NCBI GenBank assembly: GCA_016844945.1 | Contig: JAERTJ010000143.1 | Coordinates: 1-61,780, forward strand | Origin: Fidelibacterota bacterium | Lineage (GTDB): Bacteria > Fidelibacterota > UBA8477 > JABMPR01 | Length of the DNA: 61,780 bases | Direction of reading: 5' to 3' | Shown: positions 9,388 through 18,240 of the stretch, piece by piece | How positions within the stretch are numbered: position 1 is the stretch's first letter | Layout: every line of letters starts with the position of its first letter | Translations under genes and position numbers: made by a program | The notes under the pieces: generated by a model | What the model saw: only the letters and a program-made list of their open reading frames with translations | Databases searched by the model: none | What the model was told of the DNA's origin: nothing

Positions 9388-10542
9388 ATGAATATTTTAG
9401 CAATTTATATCAAATCATATACTCGAATTACCGCTGTTCTACTTGCTCTTTTTATAACCATATCCTGTACTGAGGAGTTGAGTATTGCGGACTTCGAGGA
9501 TGATTTTAAAAACTATGAAGTAGAGTTAAGGGTTGAGGGAGTTCTTGACAACACAGATTTTTCTAAATCCATTGTTCGTGTTGATCGTACCATTCTAGTT
9601 ACCGACACATCCCTGTTCAATGGGATCGACGACAATGGTGATTGGGAACCCTACACAGACGAGAATGGCAATGGTCGCTGGGATGAAGGTGAGCCATTAA
9701 ATGATGACATAGGAGTCAGAGAAGGTGGTCCGAATGGGGAGTACGAAGGTCGTGGCAATGGGATTCCAGATGAGGGAGAACCCAATGTGGACGATTATCT
9801 GGAAATTTTACCTCAAATACATGATTCAACCATAGTTTCTGTTGTTCTCAGAGAGGCAGAAAGTCAGACGTTTGTTGCTGATTTTATATGGTCCTCAAGA
9901 GCTGCTTCTTTCGATCAAAACTATGGAGACAAAGGTCCACCTTCAGAAACTGAAGATGATCATTACGTCACATACTATTATGGAGCTTATATTCCTGCTC
10001 CTGAGTACTCTCAGGATACTTTGAACCCTGAGTTGGAATATCAAATAGTTTTAACTACTCAGGATGGGACGATTATCTCTGCCACAACAGAGTTAGTTGG
10101 ACCACCCGTTAACCTGATTTGGAATAATACGGTTTGGGATGCTGATACTTTGATCGATTCTACTAATAACTATGCATATATGTACTGGAATAATTCTTCT
10201 GAAACAAGTTTTTGTGCTGTTCTGATGGATAGAGTGTTGGGCCCAGATTCGACACAATCTTTTTATGGTTCTATGGCTGTTGCAATCAATCGTAGCGAAG
10301 GTACAGATTTGCTTGAGTTCCAACGCAATTTTATTGGGGTCCCGCTTGGGTTGTACAAAGTTCGCCTTGAGAGCTATTCTGAAAATTATGGTAGTTATAT
10401 CTATTCCGGTTTGCCCCTGAGAGACAGAGAGTTATCTACCTGGAGAGATCAGAACGGAAATGTGGTCATTGGAGCATTAGGGGCAAAAACATCTATTGAG
10501 TTTTATCTCCGTCTTGTTTCACCAATATTACCTAATGGATAA
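9388..10542 (+). CDS. DUF4249-like lipoprotein, partner of TonB receptor 1
   Basis: 384 residues with a lipoprotein signal: hydrophobic ALFITISC puts the lipidated cysteine near residue 27. The body looks like the beta-rich DUF4249 proteins found directly after TonB receptors in FCB bacteria. An unusual Asp/Glu/Asn/Gly-rich insert at about residues 80-135 (IDDNGDWEPYTDENGNG and further repeats) resembles calcium-binding loops. It is cotranscribed with the receptor. Its last 40 bases overlap the end of convergent epmA. It probably sits on the outer membrane and helps capture ligand; family membership is by resemblance only. Confidence 0.6.
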   Translation: MNILAIYIKSYTRITAVLLALFITISCTEELSIADFEDDFKNYEVELRVEGVLDNTDFSKSIVRVDRTILVTDTSLFNGIDDNGDWEPYTDENGNGRWDEGEPLNDDIGVREGGPNGEYEGRGNGIPDEGEPNVDDYLEILPQIHDSTIVSVVLREAESQTFVADFIWSSRAASFDQNYGDKGPPSETEDDHYVTYYYGAYIPAPEYSQDTLNPELEYQIVLTTQDGTIISATTELVGPPVNLIWNNTVWDADTLIDSTNNYAYMYWNNSSETSFCAVLMDRVLGPDSTQSFYGSMAVAINRSEGTDLLEFQRNFIGVPLGLYKVRLESYSENYGSYIYSGLPLRDRELSTWRDQNGNVVIGALGAKTSIEFYLRLVSPILPNG

Positions 10543-11501
10543 AGAAAAAACTCACGGATATCCTGTTCACCAGTAAGCGTCATCAACAAACGCTCGATGC
10601 CCATGGCGATACCACCCGTAGCCTGCATCTTTCCAACAGAATCGATTAATTCAGTATCAATTGGGTGAGGAGGATATCCTATGCGCTGGCGTTCACGATT
10701 TGCCATTTCAAATCGCTTCAACTGTTCTTGTGAATCTGTAAGTTCACTGAATGCATTCCCAATTTCCACACCCTGGATGTAGAGTTCAAACCGCTCAGCC
10801 CATTGCAGATCGGGTTGTTTTAGCTTGGATAGAGCGGCCATACTTGGAGGATAGTCATAAACAATTTCTGGTCTATGCTTTCCAAGGTGAGGTTCAATCA
10901 ATTTCATCCAGATGCGAAAGAAGATATCATCAAATTGATCATCATCGGGAATTCGCTCATGGAGTGCATCTTGAGCCTCAACACGCCATTGATCCAGATT
11001 TTTCATTCCGTCTTGCAGGTCAATGTTTGCATAGTGCATAAAGCATTCATTGATAGAAATACGATTTACACCATCTGACCATGAAAAATCAGAGACAGGA
11101 TTTACAATGTCCATTTCCCCAAGGTGTGCTAGCAGACATTCAACATCTTCCATTATATCCAGGTAAGAACCAGGTCGATACCATTCCAGCATATTGAACT
11201 CGGGGTGATGTTGAGGACCTAGTTCCCCTTGATTTCTAAAAACCCTGGCGATCTCAAACACCTTCCCAAAACCAGCCCCAAGAGCCTTTTTAATGGCGAA
11301 TTCAGGAGAGGTTGGCAGGTGATACTGAGTTTTCGATCCATCATACTGGTCATATACTGTTTTAAAACTGTGAAGGTGAACCTCCATCCCAGGAGATGGG
11401 ACCAGGAGTGGAGTTTCTAATTCGAAGAAACCTCGGTCATCAAAAAATTCGCGAAGGAGGTTGATTACTATCCGTTTTTGTTTAATTCTGAGTTTATTCA
11501 T
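10503..11501 (-). CDS. epmA: Elongation factor P lysine ligase (EpmA/GenX/PoxA)
   Basis: A class II lysyl-tRNA-synthetase paralogue that attaches (beta-)lysine to EF-P rather than to tRNA. At 332 residues it matches EpmA, and it lacks the N-terminal anticodon-binding domain of LysS. Motif 2 is visible as FRNQGELGPQHHPEFNMLEW (about 85-105) and motif 3 as GGIAMGIERLLMTL near 300. Neither efp nor epmB is in the window. Its start overlaps the stop of the DUF6404-like gene upstream, and its 3' end overlaps the convergent lipoprotein gene by 40 bases. Confidence 0.9.
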   Translation of the reverse strand: MNKLRIKQKRIVINLLREFFDDRGFFELETPLLVPSPGMEVHLHSFKTVYDQYDGSKTQYHLPTSPEFAIKKALGAGFGKVFEIARVFRNQGELGPQHHPEFNMLEWYRPGSYLDIMEDVECLLAHLGEMDIVNPVSDFSWSDGVNRISINECFMHYANIDLQDGMKNLDQWRVEAQDALHERIPDDDQFDDIFFRIWMKLIEPHLGKHRPEIVYDYPPSMAALSKLKQPDLQWAERFELYIQGVEIGNAFSELTDSQEQLKRFEMANRERQRIGYPPHPIDTELIDSVGKMQATGGIAMGIERLLMTLTGEQDIREFFLYPLGNIGETRRR

Positions 11502-11839
11502 AGTTCAGGTATGTTGATATTCGCACCCAGCTTTTTAATCCTTTTGGCACCCAGATAACCACTCACCCCTCCAGAAAAAATGCTTACAAAAAGGATCATC
11601 CCTCCTTCAAATGACGCAAAACCTGTCCAGTTGAAAATGAACATGAGGATAGGCATAGTGATGAGAAAAAAAATGATATGGGTCAGTATAATCATGCGCG
11701 TAGACTGATTCAGCGGAGGGCTAATGTTAACTCCCAGTCGCCAAAAATATTTGTAAAGTGGTGGTACTGCATCCTGTCGATCAATACCCTGCTGTTCAAG
11801 ATTTTCCATATAGGCTAAGATTCTGGATTCATCTTTCAT
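11498..11839 (-). CDS. DUF6404-like small membrane protein
   Basis: 113 residues: a soluble N-terminus with YMENLEQQGIDRQDAVPPLY and FWRLGVNISPP, then two hydrophobic helices (about 48-68 and 75-98). The combination of a short helical start, a P-P-x-Y/W-R-x-G segment and two helices resembles DUF6404, whose function is unknown. It overlaps epmA in ATGA and is presumably translationally coupled to it. Confidence 0.55.
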   Translation of the reverse strand: MKDESRILAYMENLEQQGIDRQDAVPPLYKYFWRLGVNISPPLNQSTRMIILTHIIFFLITMPILMFIFNWTGFASFEGGMILFVSIFSGGVSGYLGAKRIKKLGANINIPEL

Positions 11840-12046
11840 GGTTTTCCCCTGTTAGTTTCCTTTAAAACTAGTTGGTAGACTGAAATTTTAAAGCGAATAG
11901 AGAGAGGTGGTCCAAGATTTCACTTCGACTTCCCTCATTCCACGATGCAACCCTAGACCCTTAGACACTTATGCCCCATATACCTCATATACCCTACCAA
12001 TCCCACAAACTCATTGAACTCCCTGACACTTACACTATTTTGAAAC

Positions 12047-13735
12047 ATGAATAACTCTCAAATCAGTGAAAAAATTAAACTCCTCTCCAGTATGATGAAC
12101 CTTCTGGAAGAGAATCCCTTTAAAATCCGCGCTTTTGATAAGGCATCACGCATCATTGAAAATCATCCCGAGGAAATGGGCGTACTCATCGATGAAGATC
12201 GTCTTAAGGATGTTCCAGGAATCGGTGACGGTCTGGCACACATCATTTTGTATTATGCCAAATCTGGGATGACCTCGCTGGAAAAGGAGTTAACTGAGAA
12301 ACTACCGCATGGTCTACCAGAACTGCTGACCTTGCCGGGTTTGGGCGTGAAAAAGGTTCGACAACTCTGGCAGGAAAATGGAATCAATAACCTGGATGAA
12401 CTAAAACTGGCTGCAGAGCAAAATCTTCTGGCAGAACTAAAAGGTTTTGGACCAAAAATTCAACTGAAGCTCATAGATGCCATTGCTTTCAGAGAACAAC
12501 ATTCCAGGCATTTTCATTTGGATATCGCACTTAAGGTTGCAGATGAATGGCAGGCAATCATCGAGTCATTTACGTCAATTCAAAGAATAGAATTGACGGG
12601 GCAACTCAGACGTGGGAATGAATTGCTGGAATCAGTCGACTTTATTGTTCAGGCTGATTTACCCAGTCTGATTAAGGAGCTTGAAAGTACCAATTGCAAT
12701 CTGCTATCAGACTCAGATCCAATTATTTTACATGATAAATCTGGTATGTCTGTTCATCTAAATATTTGCTCATCAGAAAATTTTTTCTCAAATCAACTCC
12801 TGCTGACAGGGGGGGACATTTATCAGAAAGATATTAAGCGCATACTGAAAACAGGGGGTATGTCCACCGTGCAGAATTTTGTGGATGATAAAGCCATCAA
12901 ACCTGCGAGTGAAGAAGCGCTATGTCATGCCTTGGGACTGAAATGGATTGAACCAGAGCTGAGAGATCATTTCGGTGCAGATTCAAATGGATTTGAGCTG
13001 ATTACTACTCCTGATATCAAAGGTATTTTCCATGCACACTCTACCTGGAGCGATGGTGTGAACTCCCTCCAGGAAATGGCGCTAGCCACCCGTGATCTGG
13101 GTTACCAGTACCTGGGAATAAGTGATCACTCTCAGGCAGCCTATTACGCCAATGGGCTTCAACCAGAGCGGGTGAGGGCACAGTGGGATGCCATAGATGA
13201 ACTCAATGATAAGCTCAGTGATTTTCATGTGTTCAAAGGTATTGAGGCAGACATTCTGAAAAACGGAGACCTTGATTATGATGAGGAACTGCTTCAGGGA
13301 TTTGATTTTGTGATTGCCTCCATACACAGCCACTTTCATATGGACTCTGTGAAACAGACAGATCGAATCATCCGAGCACTTCAAAGTCCACTTACAACGA
13401 TGCTCGGACACCCAACAGGTCGAATGCTCATGGCTCGGGAAGGTTACAACCCTGATATGCCAGCTATCATTTCAGTAGCTGCTGAATATGATAAAATTAT
13501 CGAAATTAATACCACTCCCAAACGACTAGATCTGGATTGGCGACACCTGAAATTCGCCAGAGAAAAAGGTGTTAAGATCTCAATAAACCCTGATGCGCAC
13601 CGCATGGCTAGCCTGGCGACCATCCCCCTGGGTGTTAAAATGGCACGCAAAGGCGGTATCAGTCCTTCAGATGTGATAAACTCCTTGAATGTTGATGAAA
13701 TGGAAACCTATTTACGGTCCAGGGGAACCAGATGA
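12047..13735 (+). CDS. polX: PolX family protein with degraded polymerase site and intact PHP nuclease domain
   Basis: 562 residues with the bacterial PolX layout: helix-hairpin-helix/8-kDa region (1-150), Pol-beta-like palm and thumb (150-310), C-terminal PHP domain (325-560). The PHP metal site is complete: HAHS at 329-332, ISDHS, the Glu of GIEAD, HSHF, GHPTG and PDAH. The polymerase site is not. The usual GSxRRxxExxxDID reads GQLRRGNELLESVD at 185-198, so the first aspartate is Ser196, and the third catalytic aspartate (VDLR in relatives) is His237. It therefore probably acts in base excision repair as a 3'-5' exonuclease or phosphatase without polymerase activity. Its stop overlaps the nth start. 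Confidence 0.88.
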   Translation: MNNSQISEKIKLLSSMMNLLEENPFKIRAFDKASRIIENHPEEMGVLIDEDRLKDVPGIGDGLAHIILYYAKSGMTSLEKELTEKLPHGLPELLTLPGLGVKKVRQLWQENGINNLDELKLAAEQNLLAELKGFGPKIQLKLIDAIAFREQHSRHFHLDIALKVADEWQAIIESFTSIQRIELTGQLRRGNELLESVDFIVQADLPSLIKELESTNCNLLSDSDPIILHDKSGMSVHLNICSSENFFSNQLLLTGGDIYQKDIKRILKTGGMSTVQNFVDDKAIKPASEEALCHALGLKWIEPELRDHFGADSNGFELITTPDIKGIFHAHSTWSDGVNSLQEMALATRDLGYQYLGISDHSQAAYYANGLQPERVRAQWDAIDELNDKLSDFHVFKGIEADILKNGDLDYDEELLQGFDFVIASIHSHFHMDSVKQTDRIIRALQSPLTTMLGHPTGRMLMAREGYNPDMPAIISVAAEYDKIIEINTTPKRLDLDWRHLKFAREKGVKISINPDAHRMASLATIPLGVKMARKGGISPSDVINSLNVDEMETYLRSRGTR

Positions 13736-14400
13736 GAGAATCTTTAAAGGTCAAAAAAGAGCGAATGCGGAGGATAATTAATATCCTTTATGAGACCTAC
13801 CCCAATTCAAAGTGTAGCCTCGAACACCGTTCCCCATTTCAGCTGCTGATATCCACGATGCTCTCAGCGCAATGCACGGATGAGCGTGTGAATAAGGTGA
13901 CACCTGAACTTTTTAAGCACTACCCCACAGCCCATCAGATGGCACTGGCTCCAGTTGAGCACCTGGCCGAGTTAGTGCGTTCCACAGGGTTCTTCAACAG
14001 CAAGTCGAAAAATATGAGTGCTTGCGCCAGAACATTAATGGACGAACACGGAGGCGAAGTTCCAGCAGACCTGGATCAGTTGGTCAAGCTACCAGGTGTA
14101 GGTCGTAAAACTGCAAATGTGGTTCTGGGTACAGGTTTCCATATTCCTGGATTGGTGGTGGATACCCATGTCATACGAATTGCGAATTTGTTAAGAATGA
14201 CCAGCCAGAAAGATGCCGTCAAAATCGAACTGGAACTCCAGAAAATAATTGAGAAAGAGCATTGGGTCATGTTTACTCATTTGATCATTGACCATGGAAG
14301 AGCTGTTTGTATTGCACGGCGTCCTCAATGCCATCAATGCGTCCTGGCAAAATACTGCCCGTCCGTATTACCCGATGATGTGGTGAAGAGGAAGAAGTGA
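13732..14400 (+). CDS. nth: Endonuclease III, DNA glycosylase/AP lyase
   Basis: Removes oxidised pyrimidines and cuts abasic sites in base excision repair. 222 residues. The helix-hairpin-helix LPGVGRKTANVVLG holds catalytic Lys126, and VDTHVIR holds Asp144. The C-terminal [4Fe-4S] loop has spacing C-x6-C-x2-C-x5-C (CIARRPQCHQCVLAKYC). Its ATGA overlap with polX joins two base-excision proteins in one transcript. acyP follows one base later. Confidence 0.97.
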   Translation: MRESLKVKKERMRRIINILYETYPNSKCSLEHRSPFQLLISTMLSAQCTDERVNKVTPELFKHYPTAHQMALAPVEHLAELVRSTGFFNSKSKNMSACARTLMDEHGGEVPADLDQLVKLPGVGRKTANVVLGTGFHIPGLVVDTHVIRIANLLRMTSQKDAVKIELELQKIIEKEHWVMFTHLIIDHGRAVCIARRPQCHQCVLAKYCPSVLPDDVVKRKK

Positions 14401-14401
14401 T

Positions 14402-14677
14402 ATGGATACAGCAATCGAGTTTAGAGTTACAGGTCGTGTTCAGGGCGTAGGCTTTAGAGCCTTCGTCCACAAATCCGCGACTCAGTTGGGGTTATCTGGA
14501 TGGGTAAAAAATGAATCCGATGGTTCTGTTGTTGGTCTGGCGGAAGGTGATTATGGGTTACTCCAGGAGCTTATCAAACAGGTGCGCATGGGAAACCGTT
14601 GGTCCAGTGTAGAGGGTATCGAAGAACACCCCCGACAATTTAGTGGTGGCTATAAAAATTTTGAAATTAGATATTAG
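14402..14677 (+). CDS. acyP: Acylphosphatase
   Basis: Hydrolyses acyl phosphates in the cytoplasm. 91 residues, the normal length. GRVQGVGFRAFVHKSA carries the substrate-binding arginine, and GWVKNESDGSV the catalytic asparagine. It starts immediately after nth, so it belongs to the same transcript; a functional tie to repair is not evident. Confidence 0.95.
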   Translation: MDTAIEFRVTGRVQGVGFRAFVHKSATQLGLSGWVKNESDGSVVGLAEGDYGLLQELIKQVRMGNRWSSVEGIEEHPRQFSGGYKNFEIRY

Positions 14678-14731
14678 GAATCCGGGGGAGCAGTAATTAT
14701 TTAAAGATGTTGATCTGGAAAGGGATGAAAT

Positions 14732-15079
14732 ATGAAACCAACATTTTTTGACAAAAAAACGTGTGGAACCTGTAAAAAAGCACAGGCGTATTTGAATGAG
14801 AACAAGGTAGAGTTCGAGATTGTTGATATCATCAAAAATCCTCCAGACCGCAAATTGCTTGAACGCTTTATTGATGGTGACAACGTCAAACCGTATTTGA
14901 ATTCACGCAGTGCTATCTATCGTGAGTTAAAATTGGGTCAGAATTTACCTGACAAGGCAAAAGCGATAGAATTAATGCTGCAGGACCCGAATCTCATCAA
15001 AAGACCCTTTATTGTAAAAGATGAACAAGGTTCATTTGGATTTAATTCGGATGAATTTGATGAGAAGTGGACGAGCTAA
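14732..15079 (+). CDS. ArsC/Spx-family thioredoxin-fold protein
   Basis: 115 residues with a thioredoxin-like fold. The N-terminal FFDKKTCGTCKKAQAYL holds a CxxC-type redox motif at about residues 10-13; a conserved-looking R-P-F segment (LIKRPFIV) near 88 matches ArsC relatives. It could be an arsenate-reductase-like enzyme or a YffB/Spx-like regulator; the sequence does not decide. It lies 54 bases after acyP in the same direction. Confidence 0.8.
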   Translation: MKPTFFDKKTCGTCKKAQAYLNENKVEFEIVDIIKNPPDRKLLERFIDGDNVKPYLNSRSAIYRELKLGQNLPDKAKAIELMLQDPNLIKRPFIVKDEQGSFGFNSDEFDEKWTS

Positions 15080-15114
15080 AAAAAGTAAATTAGAAACACG
15101 AAAAAGGATATGAT

Positions 15115-15345
15115 ATGGAAAAAATAATCGGTGAAGTCGAACGCAGTGAAACTGAAAAAATCCTCATTCAGGTCAAAGAATTTAAGGGACGGACATATGT
15201 GGATTTTCGCATTCACTATTTAGCAGATGAAGATGAATGGCGTCCAACTCAGAAGGGCATTACGGTAGCCCCCGCACTTTGGGAAGACTTCAAGAAGCAT
15301 GTTGAGGAAACAAATAAATTCCTCGGTGAAGAAGGTTTGATCTAA
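15115..15345 (+). CDS. PC4/p15-like transcriptional coactivator domain protein
   Basis: 76 residues forming essentially one PC4-like single-stranded-DNA-binding domain: ILIQVKEFKGRTYVDFRIHY, then WRPTQKGITVAPALWEDFKK, the typical end of a PC4 sheet plus helix. Bacterial members are small nucleic-acid-binding proteins with poorly known roles. Position at the end of the polX-nth transcript fits single-strand binding in repair, which is inference. Its stop codon interlocks with that of the convergent fetB (shared CTAA). Confidence 0.85.
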   Translation: MEKIIGEVERSETEKILIQVKEFKGRTYVDFRIHYLADEDEWRPTQKGITVAPALWEDFKKHVEETNKFLGEEGLI

Positions 15346-16145
15346 GCTTTTTTCCTTAACAGCTCTCTTCTGAGCTGTGATTTATCTGTAAAAAACTGTC
15401 GGTAAACAATGGCTAGCATAATCATGTTGGCCATTGTTGCTGTTGTAAACCACATATACATAATCATAATCTGATAGCGTACGGCAATAATGGGATCAAT
15501 TCCAGCCAGAATTTGCCCTGTCATGACACCAGGTATCTGAACCAATCCAACAGTCATCATAGCATTAATGTTTGGAATCAACGCAGCATGAATAGATGCC
15601 TTCATGGCATCATATACGGCAAGCTTGGGGGTTGCACCCAAAGCAAGAAGTGTCTCGATTTCCTTTTCCCTGTGCTTGAGCTCACTGACAAAGCGATTTG
15701 CTGTTAAAGCTGTTGAATTGAGGCCATTTCCAATGATCATGCCTCCAATAGGAATAGCAGCATAGGGTGAGAACCATGGTTTTACATCCAGAATGAAGAG
15801 CAGGATCGTACCCAGGATGATGAGGGCGGTTACCAGAAGTGAAATCAACATGGCTGGAAAAAAGTGAGGGATTTCTTTTTTTTGTCTGCGAGTGCCCTCA
15901 TAGCTGGCGATAACAATCATTATGAATAACAGAGTCAGCATGAATGCCCAATGCTGTTGATCGAAGAAGAATGTTAGCACATAACCCATAGCAGTGAGTT
16001 GTACAAAGGTTCTCAGCGTTCCAACCAGCAGTGTCTTCTCAAGACCCAGCTTCCATTTCTTGATCAAAAATATTGAGAAGGCAATAAAGAGCAGGGAGAC
16101 CAGAAGGTCATTCCAGGAGAGCATATAAAAATCAGGCCTCATCAT
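15342..16145 (-). CDS. fetB: FetB-like ABC permease (UPF0014), probable iron exporter
   Basis: 267 residues, about seven hydrophobic helices. The conserved UPF0014 core is visible: LVGTLRTFVQLTAMGYVL, IPIGGMIIGNGLNS, LLALGATPKLAV and LVQIPGVMTGQILAG. With FetA it forms an inner-membrane ABC exporter linked in E. coli to iron export and peroxide resistance. It overlaps the end of fetA by 14 bases, so the pair is one operon. The substrate is inferred from the E. coli family. Confidence 0.9.
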   Translation of the reverse strand: MMRPDFYMLSWNDLLVSLLFIAFSIFLIKKWKLGLEKTLLVGTLRTFVQLTAMGYVLTFFFDQQHWAFMLTLLFIMIVIASYEGTRRQKKEIPHFFPAMLISLLVTALIILGTILLFILDVKPWFSPYAAIPIGGMIIGNGLNSTALTANRFVSELKHREKEIETLLALGATPKLAVYDAMKASIHAALIPNINAMMTVGLVQIPGVMTGQILAGIDPIIAVRYQIMIMYMWFTTATMANMIMLAIVYRQFFTDKSQLRRELLRKKA

Positions 16146-16869
16146 CGCCCTCCTGTTTTAGCAATCCTGCTTCCTCAAAAACCTGGCTTTTATCCAGCGC
16201 TTTGAAACTTCCATCTCCTAAAATTTCACCTGCGGAAAGGATGATTACTCTTTTTGCATATCTGCGCATGAGTAAGTGGTCATGGGAGACTGCGATAATT
16301 GTCAGATCTAGGGCCTTACGAAGCTTCTCGACTTGATCCATGATCGATCGGGCAAGTTTAGGGTCCAGGTTGGATGTCGGTTCATCAAGGAGTAGAACCT
16401 GGGGATGGTTCAGCAGGGTTCGTGCGAGAGCCAAACGTTGCTGTTCTCCCCCTGATAAATCTTTTGCATTGTGATCCAGCCCCACATCTTCAAGGCCAAC
16501 TTGAGCCAGAAATGCTAAGATTTCATGATCTAGGGTTTGGGCAATGTTTTGGTCCCAACGCCCTGCGATGAGAACATTTTCTCTCACACTTCCTTCAAAA
16601 ACCACGGGGTTCTGGAAAAGAACACCCACATTTTTGCGCAGACTGGGAATATCTGCATCAACAGGGCTACCCCTAAAATTGATGCTGCCAGAGCTGGGAC
16701 TGGTCAGGGCGTTAAACATTCGTAGAAGTGAACTCTTACCAGCTCCAGATGCCCCGATTACTGCTACAAATTCTCCTTTTTTAATTTCCATACTAACATC
16801 TTTCAAGATGCTCATGTCACCAATATTAAGGCTTACATCTGAAAATTTGAAGAGGACGTCGTTTTCCAT
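16132..16869 (-). CDS. fetA: FetA-like ABC transporter ATPase
   Basis: The ATPase that drives FetB. 245 residues from the ATG at 16869; the longer frame begins with TTG at 16896 and adds nine unlikely residues. Walker A is GASGAGKSS, the signature is LSGGEQQR, Walker B is VLLLDEPTS, and the H-loop is VSHDH. It is first in a two-gene operon. Rubrerythrin and endonuclease III in the same window also fit oxidative-stress defence, though they are not physically linked. Confidence 0.9.
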   Translation of the reverse strand: MENDVLFKFSDVSLNIGDMSILKDVSMEIKKGEFVAVIGASGAGKSSLLRMFNALTSPSSGSINFRGSPVDADIPSLRKNVGVLFQNPVVFEGSVRENVLIAGRWDQNIAQTLDHEILAFLAQVGLEDVGLDHNAKDLSGGEQQRLALARTLLNHPQVLLLDEPTSNLDPKLARSIMDQVEKLRKALDLTIIAVSHDHLLMRRYAKRVIILSAGEILGDGSFKALDKSQVFEEAGLLKQEGDDEA

Positions 16870-16990
16870 GGGCAGATTATATCTTCTGTGTTGCAATAAT
16901 GAAATGATTTAACACAATCCCAGCGGGGTGTTTTTTGTTTCACTGATTTTTCCCGCGTTTACCTTTGTAGCTGAAATTGGAGAAAACCAG

Positions 16991-18166
16991 GTGTCTTTAA
17001 AAATTGTTGGACCAGATTATTTTGACCTCTCAGCACTTCTTTCTGAAGAAGAGATCGCTATCCAGAATCTGACCCATGAGTGGGTGAGAGACAAGTTTCG
17101 GCCCATTGTAGCAAAGCACTTTAGAGATGGTAGCTTCCCCCTGGAATTGAAGAATGAAATGGGTGAATTGGGCTTCTTCGGATCAAACCTGCCAGAAAAA
17201 TATGGAGCAGCAGGATTAAATAGCGTTGCCTACGGTCTCATGATGCAGGAATTGGAACGAGGAGATTCTGGTCTTCGTAGTTTTGCCTCCGTTCAAGGTG
17301 CTCTTGTCATGTGGCCGATCTGGAAATATGGGTCAGATGACCAAAAGGAAACCTGGTTGCCTCAATTGGCTTCCGCTCAGAAAATTGGTTGCTTTGGCTT
17401 GACTGAACCGGATTTCGGATCAAACCCCGGGGGCATGCTTACACGGGCAAAAAAACAGGGCGATGAATACATTCTCAATGGCACCAAGATGTGGATTACT
17501 AATTCTCCCATTGCAGATCTTGCTTTGATCTGGGCTAAAGATGAAACCGGTGAGGTCAGTGGATATCTGGTTGAGCGAGGTACGAAGGGCTTTGAAACAC
17601 CCGGAATAAAAGGGAAACTCTCTTTGCGAGCTTCCATCACAGGTGAAATCATTCTGAACAATTGTAGAATTCCACTTGAGAATAAACTACCAGATGCCCA
17701 TGGTTTGAAGGCACCCTTGAGTTGTCTGACTCAAGCACGTTATGGGATTAATTGGGGTGTCATTGGAGCAGCAATCGATTGCTATGTTGAAGCAGTAGAC
17801 TATTCAAAGACTCGAATCCAATTCGACAAACCTATTGCAGCGTATCAACTCACCCAACAAAAGCTGGCGGAAATGATTAATGAGATCACCAAAGCCCAGT
17901 TTATTACCCTTCAGCTGGGAAGACTCAAAGATAGAGAAACCCTCACCCATAAACAGGTCAGCCTTGCTAAAATGAACAATGTCAGGATGGCGCTGGAAAT
18001 TGCTCGATCTGCCAGGACCATTTTGGGTGCCAGTGGCATAATAGATGAATATGTGTCCATGCGGCATGCTGCTAACCTTGAGTCCGTACTTACTTATGAA
18101 GGCACCCATGAGATGCACACGCTGGTGGTAGGAGAAAGTATTACCGGCATTTCAGCCTTTAGATGA
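16991..18166 (+). CDS. Acyl-CoA dehydrogenase, glutaryl-CoA-dehydrogenase-like
   Basis: An FAD flavoprotein that oxidises an acyl-CoA and passes electrons to ETF. 391 residues from a GTG start at 16991, chosen because GGAG sits eight bases upstream; the frame can be opened further to GTG 16928. The FAD/substrate segment FGLTEPDFGSNPGG is followed by MWITNSPIADLALIWAK. The catalytic glutamate lies in YEGTHEMHTLVVG near the C-terminus, the arrangement typical of glutaryl-CoA dehydrogenases. Glutaryl-CoA is the likely but unproven substrate. It is a single gene. Confidence 0.88.
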   Translation: MSLKIVGPDYFDLSALLSEEEIAIQNLTHEWVRDKFRPIVAKHFRDGSFPLELKNEMGELGFFGSNLPEKYGAAGLNSVAYGLMMQELERGDSGLRSFASVQGALVMWPIWKYGSDDQKETWLPQLASAQKIGCFGLTEPDFGSNPGGMLTRAKKQGDEYILNGTKMWITNSPIADLALIWAKDETGEVSGYLVERGTKGFETPGIKGKLSLRASITGEIILNNCRIPLENKLPDAHGLKAPLSCLTQARYGINWGVIGAAIDCYVEAVDYSKTRIQFDKPIAAYQLTQQKLAEMINEITKAQFITLQLGRLKDRETLTHKQVSLAKMNNVRMALEIARSARTILGASGIIDEYVSMRHAANLESVLTYEGTHEMHTLVVGESITGISAFR

Positions 18167-18240
18167 AACATTTTTGCTGAGGAGTGGTTCCAATACATAC
18201 GAAATAGAATCAATGTGAATTTTAGAATGAAAGAAAAACT

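Noticed and set aside
16928..16990. N-terminal extension of the acyl-CoA dehydrogenase as a signal peptide
   Set aside because: The hydrophobic stretch begins with a GTG without a ribosome site, while GGAG precedes the GTG at 16991 and the enzyme is cytoplasmic.
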